From NCBI GenBank assembly GCA_043760555.1, contig JAYUOW010000196.1, positions 1 to 11,890 on the forward strand: 11,890 bases of DNA, in the 5' to 3' direction. The notes under the pieces were generated by a model. It was not told the DNA's origin. It worked only from the letters and a program-made list of their open reading frames with translations, and searched no databases. Below are positions 7,068 through 11,890 of the stretch, one piece after another. The number at the start of each line of letters is the position of its first letter. Positions within the stretch are counted from its first letter, which is position 1. Source of the stretch: JANMDR01 sp043760555. GTDB taxonomy: Bacteria > Pseudomonadota > Gammaproteobacteria > Burkholderiales > Usitatibacteraceae. Both the position numbers and the translations under genes were made by a program.

Positions 7068-8300
7068 CTATGGCGTTTTAACCTTTACCGAGGGCTCAGG
7101 TTTACCATAACTCCACGAAATAACACCTGCGGATTTCACCACCACTCTATTCCAAGTAATTTTACCTTCGGCAACAGGCGAGGGCTTTTGCGCAATCTCG
7201 AGAACAGTTTGCAGCCCGACTCTTGAAACCAGCCGAGATTGGGCTAGCTTACCAAGTTTAGAGGCAGCGTCTAGTTCACACGGTCTTTGCCCGAGCTGAA
7301 TGTTGACTGCGGCACATGCCTGCTCATCAAGCACGACCACAACGTTCTCGCGACTCGAAAGACCGAAGAACTCCATGACTATTTCCGAAATGAAGAACGG
7401 TCGATTCAGGTATGCGCCACACACGATCATCGCACCCGCACAAAATCCTACAAACACTTTTTGCCCTAGCTCCTCCCTGATCGCTAACCCAGCGATAACG
7501 GGAACAATCAACGCAAGCAGCAGCAAAAACAAATCAAACAATCCGCCGAAATACCCAGTTCCTCCCTTCATCATTCGTATGAACAACACTGTTGGGAGCA
7601 GTGTCCACGCAAACCAGCCCAGAATCCGAGCGAACGACGAAGCCATTAACTTGAGCACCTGTAATTGGTGCTCAATCGGTTTCAGTGCATTCAAGAGATA
7701 CCGCTTTGAAAATGCGAGATACCATCCCATAAATGCAATTGGGTTTGAGTTAATCTCAACGTTATTTTGAATATCATTCGAAATAACGCCTTTAGTAGAT
7801 GCAGCGACCAAATGTTGTCGACTCCAACTCCACAACAGATAAACCACAAGCAGCAACGCCACGAGGCAGCCGATTATCCGCAACGCGGTAGTTTGCAAAT
7901 CAGCGCCGCCATAACCGTCCAGAATTATTGCCATAAAAATTGTGCTCAGCGCCCCTGAAACAGACTCCAATAAAATACGTTTTGTTGTCAGAATTCGTGC
8001 TTCACTACTAGATAAAGCACCGTACATAAAAGATGGCAACCAAAGCGCGTAGCCCAGATAGCACGCCAAAAATAACCCAACTACCGCAACAGCAGCCAAA
8101 AGAGTGGTGACGCTTTTTAAATCCAGATCAGGCAAAAATCCGATGGAAAGGAAAAACATCAAAAGCATCAGCCCACCGGTGGCCAAGATAATGTTCCATA
8201 TTGATGTCCAAGGAATTTCCTTGAGTAATCCTGTCCAGCCAAAATAAGGGTTCGAAGAAGGTTTCTTCGAGGTCTTAATCACTATTTGTTTGCGCGGCAT
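7068..8300 (-). CDS. Unrecognised multi-pass membrane protein, 410 residues
   Basis: I do not recognise the family. The protein starts with a basic, cytoplasm-type tail (KQIVIKTSKK), with no signal peptide. About seven hydrophobic helices follow, near residues 35-55, 65-88, 111-129, 141-159, 224-241, 252-273 and 281-298. A hydrophilic loop at about 160-220 separates the first four helices from the last three. The last 110 residues form a soluble domain (VVVVLDEQACAAVNIQLGQRPCELD) with no known motif. The ATG at 8300 has a strong Shine-Dalgarno, GGAG, 6 nt upstream. It begins 55 bp after the GGDEF-EAL gene and could be read through from it, but its base composition is lower in GC (sampled 60-base rows gave 38-43 percent against 47-53 percent in neighbours), hinting at a separate origin. 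Confidence 0.8.
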   Translation of the reverse strand: MPRKQIVIKTSKKPSSNPYFGWTGLLKEIPWTSIWNIILATGGLMLLMFFLSIGFLPDLDLKSVTTLLAAVAVVGLFLACYLGYALWLPSFMYGALSSSEARILTTKRILLESVSGALSTIFMAIILDGYGGADLQTTALRIIGCLVALLLVVYLLWSWSRQHLVAASTKGVISNDIQNNVEINSNPIAFMGWYLAFSKRYLLNALKPIEHQLQVLKLMASSFARILGWFAWTLLPTVLFIRMMKGGTGYFGGLFDLFLLLLALIVPVIAGLAIREELGQKVFVGFCAGAMIVCGAYLNRPFFISEIVMEFFGLSSRENVVVVLDEQACAAVNIQLGQRPCELDAASKLGKLAQSRLVSRVGLQTVLEIAQKPSPVAEGKITWNRVVVKSAGVISWSYGKPEPSVKVKTP

Positions 8301-8313
8301 AACCAGCTCCTAA
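8301..8313 (-). promoter_or_regulatory. Strong ribosome binding site fixing the membrane-protein start
   Basis: On the minus strand the bases before the ATG at 8300 read TTAGGAGCTGGTT. AGGAG is followed by a 6-nt spacer, close to the ideal, and settles this start. The coupled genes upstream lack such a site. Confidence 0.6.
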
Positions 8314-8355
8314 TTCTTCATGTAACAAGCCACAACGGATAATTGGATGCAAGTG

Positions 8356-10482
8356 TCAAGCACTTTCTAACCGGCTTTCAGAGAAGCTATTTTCCCGCTG
8401 CGGCATCCGCGTCACTACTTCCTGCATCAACGCGGCGTCAATCGGCCTGCTGAACAAGTACCCTTGTGCATACGCGCAGCCGAGGTCGCGTAGCGCGTTG
8501 GCTTGCTCGATGGTTTCAACGCCTTCGGCGACTACCTTGGCGCCCAAGCCGTGCGCCATGCCTAAAATGGCTTTGGTGATGGCGACATTTTCTGGGTTGA
8601 CGGGGATTTGATCGATTAGGCTTTTGTCGATTTTTATGCCGTCTACTGCTAGATGCGATAGGTACGCAAGTGACGAATAGCCGGTGCCGAAATCATCAAT
8701 AGAAAGATGTATGCCGTAGGCTTCCAATGCGTCGAGCGCCACGCGAGCCGGGTCGATCGCGGTGACAAGCATGCTTTCGGTTAGCTCAATTTCTAATGCG
8801 TGCGGCGGCAAATTATATTGCTGCAGCGTGGCAATAACGCTCTCGGCAAAGTTTGGGTTAAGTAGCTGCCGCGCCGATACGTTGACGGCTACGGATAGCT
8901 CTAGGCCTTGCTTATGCCAGGTTGCAAGGGTTTTACAGGCTTGGCGAATGACGAAATCACCTATTTGGGTGATAAGACCCGTTTCTTCGGCGATGCTAAT
9001 AAATTCTAGCGGTTGCACCACGCGTTCTTCGGTACGCCAGCGCAATAGCGCCTCGGCTTTGATCACAACATGGCTTTGCAAATCGACGATGGGCTGAAAC
9101 ACAAGTGAAAATTCGCCGCGCTCAAGTGCGCGCCGCAAGCCGGCCTCAATACGAAACCGCTGCTCGGCCACTTCGGTCATGGTGGGTGAAAATAAGGCGT
9201 AGGTATTTTTACCGGCTCGTTTGGCGCTATACATTGCGGTATCAGCATTGCGCACAAGTGCTTCGGCGCTTTGCCGCCAGTCGGAAAATATCGCTAAACC
9301 GATTGATACCGTAACAGTGATTTCATTGCCATCAATAAGCATGGGCATGGTGCTGCTGCGAATAATTTTTCGCGCGGTTTCTTTCAATGTAGCTTCGGTA
9401 GCAGGTGGTGACAAGATGATGGCGAACTCATCCCCCCCCACGCGGCACACTACCGACGGCGGCGCAAATAGCATTTGGAGCCTTTTGCCAAATTCGGCCA
9501 GCAATGTGTCGCCCGCGCTATGGCCTAAGGAGTCGTTGACCACTTTAAAATTATCAAGGTCAATGAACACCAAGGCAAAATTGCCGCCAATGGCATGCTC
9601 GTTGGTTTGCGCTACAAATTCACGCAGGCGATCATAAAAAAAGTGGCGATTATTTAAGCCTGTAACTAAGTCAGTTGCAGCCAAATGCGCTAAGCGTACT
9701 TCGGTGCTGCGGCGCTCGGCAAGCTCACTTTTTAAATCCGCTTCGCGCGCTTGAATTTGCCCGAGTAACCCGTTAAACCGGTCAGCAAGCTGACCGATTT
9801 CATCGCGACTAGTCACTACCGTGCGGGCAGCGTAATCTTGCTTGCTGCTGATATGATCCATCAATGCGGCAAGCTTTGGCACCGGTGCCACCACTTTTGC
9901 AACTAGGCTGCGCGCCAGCAATAACGCCAGTCCGCAGAAGATTGCGAGGATAAAAATGGCACGCTCTAACTGGTTCCACATGCGTTTATTTAACGGCTCA
10001 AGCGTTGCCACCACGGCTAAATTGCCGATAATTTGACGGCGGTAACTAATGGTTTCAATATGGCGCTGAGTGGCCTTTGGCAGCGGCGCGTTTTCAAGGT
10101 TAGCAAAGCTTGTCGATGTTACAGGCAGCTGTTTATTGTCGGTACGATAGCTAGAAACCTGCTTGCCAGCAGCATTAAAAACTTGCGCTTCAACAATGGC
10201 GGTAGGCGCAAACAAGCTGCGCAAAATATCGGTGGTTTCGGCACTATTTTCAAACAAGGTAGAGGCCGAAATGCTTTCTGCAGCCACCTTAGTTTGCTTG
10301 GCTAAATCAATCTCAAAATACGCACGTTGATCTGCATAGCTGGCATAGGCCAGCACCACCACCGTAGCCACCAGCGCAGGCACAATGACGAACCCGGTTG
10401 CTAAAACGAGCTTAGTGCCAAGGCGCGCATCGCGGAAACGCTTAGCCATGGCGGCAAATACGGAGAGATTGGCGGTATCCAT
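8356..10482 (-). CDS. Membrane-bound GGDEF-EAL cyclic-di-GMP enzyme with CHASE8-like sensor (YfiN/TpbB-like)
   Basis: Makes and/or breaks down cyclic-di-GMP at the inner membrane. Order in 708 residues: helix 1 (24-46); periplasmic region (47-172) like CHASE8 (SISASTLFENSAE, IVEAQVFNAAGKQVSSY); helix 2 (173-194); HAMP linker (195-250, SRDEIGQL); GGDEF domain (265-430) with intact GGDEF at 349-353; EAL domain (445-690) with EAL at 477-479. The EAL site looks complete: QP 463-464, N534, E566, DDFGTG 596-601, K617, E653 and Q673, so phosphodiesterase activity is expected as well as cyclase activity. The I-site position before GGDEF reads APPS rather than RxxD, so product inhibition is probably lost. 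The gene starts 2 bp after the YfiR-like gene without a clear Shine-Dalgarno, implying translational coupling and YfiR control. Unlike Pseudomonas YfiN, which ends after GGDEF, this protein adds EAL. Confidence 0.95.
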   Translation of the reverse strand: MDTANLSVFAAMAKRFRDARLGTKLVLATGFVIVPALVATVVVLAYASYADQRAYFEIDLAKQTKVAAESISASTLFENSAETTDILRSLFAPTAIVEAQVFNAAGKQVSSYRTDNKQLPVTSTSFANLENAPLPKATQRHIETISYRRQIIGNLAVVATLEPLNKRMWNQLERAIFILAIFCGLALLLARSLVAKVVAPVPKLAALMDHISSKQDYAARTVVTSRDEIGQLADRFNGLLGQIQAREADLKSELAERRSTEVRLAHLAATDLVTGLNNRHFFYDRLREFVAQTNEHAIGGNFALVFIDLDNFKVVNDSLGHSAGDTLLAEFGKRLQMLFAPPSVVCRVGGDEFAIILSPPATEATLKETARKIIRSSTMPMLIDGNEITVTVSIGLAIFSDWRQSAEALVRNADTAMYSAKRAGKNTYALFSPTMTEVAEQRFRIEAGLRRALERGEFSLVFQPIVDLQSHVVIKAEALLRWRTEERVVQPLEFISIAEETGLITQIGDFVIRQACKTLATWHKQGLELSVAVNVSARQLLNPNFAESVIATLQQYNLPPHALEIELTESMLVTAIDPARVALDALEAYGIHLSIDDFGTGYSSLAYLSHLAVDGIKIDKSLIDQIPVNPENVAITKAILGMAHGLGAKVVAEGVETIEQANALRDLGCAYAQGYLFSRPIDAALMQEVVTRMPQRENSFSESRLESA
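9432..9439 (-). repeat. G8 homopolymer inside the GGDEF catalytic motif
   Basis: On the coding strand the codons for V-G-G-D are GTG GGG GGG GAT, giving an uninterrupted run of eight G (eight C on the plus strand at 9432-9439). A one-base slip would shift the frame exactly at the catalytic motif and remove the rest of the GGDEF domain and the whole EAL domain. Confidence 0.9.
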
Positions 10483-10484
10483 CG

Positions 10485-11081
10485 TTAATGCACGTTTTTT
10501 GCAAGACGTATCAGCTTGGCGCTGATATCAAGCTGTTGGTTTTTGGCCGCGACGGTGTTGACTTGAAACGCAACTTTTTCATCGACCAAAATTAAATTAA
10601 ACATGACGCTAGTAAACGGAAATTCCTTTACTTCGGCCACAGTAATAATGGGTAAGCCCGATACCGCAGCGGTGGCGCGACGGACTACTTCGCGTTCGGT
10701 TTCACCGATAAAAACCATCTGGCATGTTTTTAGCTCATCAAGACTTACTCCCAGCGCGAACATGATGTCTCGCCCGGCTATTTTGCGGCTTGCAAGCGAT
10801 TTAGCAGCTGCGCCAAACGGGTCTTTGCCGTAGATACAAATGCGGTAGGGCGATGAAGGTTGCGGTGCTAATGGCGCAACGGTGCTCGCAATGGGCTGCG
10901 TAAAGAGCGCAAAATTAAATAGGAAAGCGGACTTTACTTCGTATTCATTTATTTGCGCAGGTGCCGATGCGGCCACCAGCATCGCTAGCAGCGCGCCAGC
11001 AAGCGTTGCGATGCCGCGGTAGCTAAACGCACGCGCGCAGCGACAACGCATGAAGGCAAAAATTAACCGCAAAAAACTCAT
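10485..11081 (-). CDS. YfiR family periplasmic regulator (DUF4154)
   Basis: In Pseudomonas aeruginosa YfiR is a periplasmic protein that represses the diguanylate cyclase YfiN, linking the redox/envelope state to cyclic-di-GMP. This 198-residue protein has a long signal peptide (basic MRCRCARAFSYRG, hydrophobic IATLAGALLAMLVAASA, likely cut after APA at about 42). The family pattern follows: EYEVKSAFLFNFALF (47-60), ICIYGKDPFG (81-90), CQMVFIG (120-126), LPIITVAEV (143-151), FNLILVDEKVAFQVN (161-175) and LDISAKLIRLAKNV at the end. The mature part keeps two cysteines (C82, C120), spaced like one of the two disulfides known in Pseudomonas YfiR; the second pair is missing. The ATG at 11081 overlaps the receptor stop (ATGA), and the GGDEF-EAL gene starts 2 bp after its own stop, so all three are probably coupled. 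Confidence 0.9.
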   Translation of the reverse strand: MSFLRLIFAFMRCRCARAFSYRGIATLAGALLAMLVAASAPAQINEYEVKSAFLFNFALFTQPIASTVAPLAPQPSSPYRICIYGKDPFGAAAKSLASRKIAGRDIMFALGVSLDELKTCQMVFIGETEREVVRRATAAVSGLPIITVAEVKEFPFTSVMFNLILVDEKVAFQVNTVAAKNQQLDISAKLIRLAKNVH

Positions 11082-11890
11082 TTAAAATTTACCCGCACAC
11101 CCAGCCAAAACGTGCGCGTACCACCGCGTTCGCCTGCCTGCACAAACTCGTCGCCCAATGGATAGGCGTAGGTGCGATCAAACAAATTTTTAACCCCTAA
11201 TTGCGCGGAGACGCCCGAAAATAGGCTATCTACAACTAGCGTGGCATTGACAATACTGTAGCCTCCCATCGATGTGTCACGGCTTTGTTGTGAGCCCACA
11301 TATTGCCAAAACAGGCTGCCGCTTACCGTGCCAGCGCTGCCTGAAATTGCCTGCCAGCGCGGTGTAAATAGTGCGAAATGCGCGAGCGTGTTGGGCGAAT
11401 TGCTGAGCGTTTTATTGCCACTGCCACTACTTTCGGTGCCCCGCTGCACCGTAGCACTTAGGCGCGCGCGCCAGCCATCGCGTTGCACCATGTAAAGATC
11501 AGCTTGCAGGCCATTTACGGTGGCTGTGCCAATGTTTGAAAACACCAAGGCACCATCGGTTGGGTCGGTCAAAAAATCAATTAGCTTATCTACCTTATTG
11601 TTAAACCCGCTGAGCCGCAACGATGCGCCCGCGCCAAATTCTTGCTCGAACGTAAGCTCGTTTGAACGCACACGCTCTTCGCGTAGCGACGGGTTGGTGC
11701 GGTAGCCAATTTCGGTGGCGTTGTAGTAAAGCTCGTAGGCATTGGGGTTACGAAATGCCACGCCATGCTGCAGCTTGAATACACTGGTTGGCGAAGCGCG
11801 GTACACCGCACCCACACGCGGCGATAGCACGGTATCACGCGCGGTTTGGCCATCTAGGCGCAGGCCTAAGCTTAGGGTAAGTGCGGGTGT
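11078..11890 (-). CDS. TonB-dependent outer-membrane receptor, C-terminal part (5' end outside window)
   Basis: The frame is open from the window edge to TGA at 11078, 270 residues, which is the second half of a 22-strand beta-barrel. Visible family features are the strands LTLSLGLRLDG and VGAVYRASPTSVFKLQHG, the highly conserved FRNPNAYELYYN loop, alternating strand patterns (ASLRLSGFNNKVDKLID, GLQADLYMVQRDGWRARLSATVQRG, GGYSIVNATLVV) and the C-terminal GVKNLFDRTYAYPLGDEF with the final beta-signal GVRVNFK. Receptors of this class import scarce nutrients such as iron chelates or cobalamin using TonB energy; the substrate cannot be told without the plug and N-terminus. The GTG in frame at 11830 is not the real start. 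Its stop overlaps the YfiR-like start by 4 bp, suggesting a link between ligand sensing or import and cyclic-di-GMP signalling. Confidence 0.93.
   Translation of the reverse strand, partial: TPALTLSLGLRLDGQTARDTVLSPRVGAVYRASPTSVFKLQHGVAFRNPNAYELYYNATEIGYRTNPSLREERVRSNELTFEQEFGAGASLRLSGFNNKVDKLIDFLTDPTDGALVFSNIGTATVNGLQADLYMVQRDGWRARLSATVQRGTESSGSGNKTLSNSPNTLAHFALFTPRWQAISGSAGTVSGSLFWQYVGSQQSRDTSMGGYSIVNATLVVDSLFSGVSAQLGVKNLFDRTYAYPLGDEFVQAGERGGTRTFWLGVRVNFK

Noticed and set aside
8354..8359. Perfect TTGACA (-35 type) on the minus strand before the membrane-protein gene
   Set aside because: At a 16-18 nt spacing the downstream bases (around GTTGTG) do not resemble a -10 box, so no promoter is called.

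Overview
The window looks like chromosomal DNA of a Gram-negative proteobacterium, most plausibly a betaproteobacterium of the Burkholderiales type. The reasons are a TonB-dependent outer-membrane receptor, a YfiR/GGDEF-EAL signalling pair with a CHASE8-like sensor, Sec signal peptides, and a very long secreted protein of Ig-like and Calx-beta repeats. No rRNA, tRNA, CRISPR array or complete mobile element was seen. Every convincing gene lies on the minus strand, so the window is read from right to left in transcription order.

Right part (about 8356-11890): the C-terminal half of a TonB-dependent receptor overlaps by 4 bp (ATGA) a periplasmic YfiR-family protein. Two bases later comes a membrane-bound GGDEF-EAL protein with a CHASE8-like periplasmic region and a HAMP domain. 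This looks like a translationally coupled operon in which an outer-membrane/periplasmic signal is passed through YfiR to cyclic-di-GMP turnover.

Middle part (5118-8300): an unrecognised, AT-richer seven-helix membrane protein with its own strong ribosome binding site is followed, after about 160 bp, by a two-gene unit. That unit is a RimJ/RimL-like GNAT acetyltransferase and, 18 bp downstream, a secreted esterase of the Fes/esterase-D type. A strong 13-bp inverted repeat (5000-5042) just beyond the esterase is the probable transcript end.

Left part (1-4999): about 800 bp with no convincing gene carries an 11-bp phased degenerate repeat. It is followed by a decayed fragment of a second copy of the large repeat protein, matching its N-terminal domain without gaps over about 47 residues. 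Directly behind the fragment starts the intact gene for that large protein. It has a signal peptide, an unassigned N-terminal domain, He_PIG-type Ig-like domains and three tandem Calx-beta repeats, and it runs off the left edge after 1299 codons.

The points most worth a second look are the paralog remnant upstream of the giant gene, the G8 homopolymer lying exactly in the GGDEF catalytic motif, the coupled receptor-YfiR-GGDEF/EAL arrangement, and the 11-bp phased repeat.
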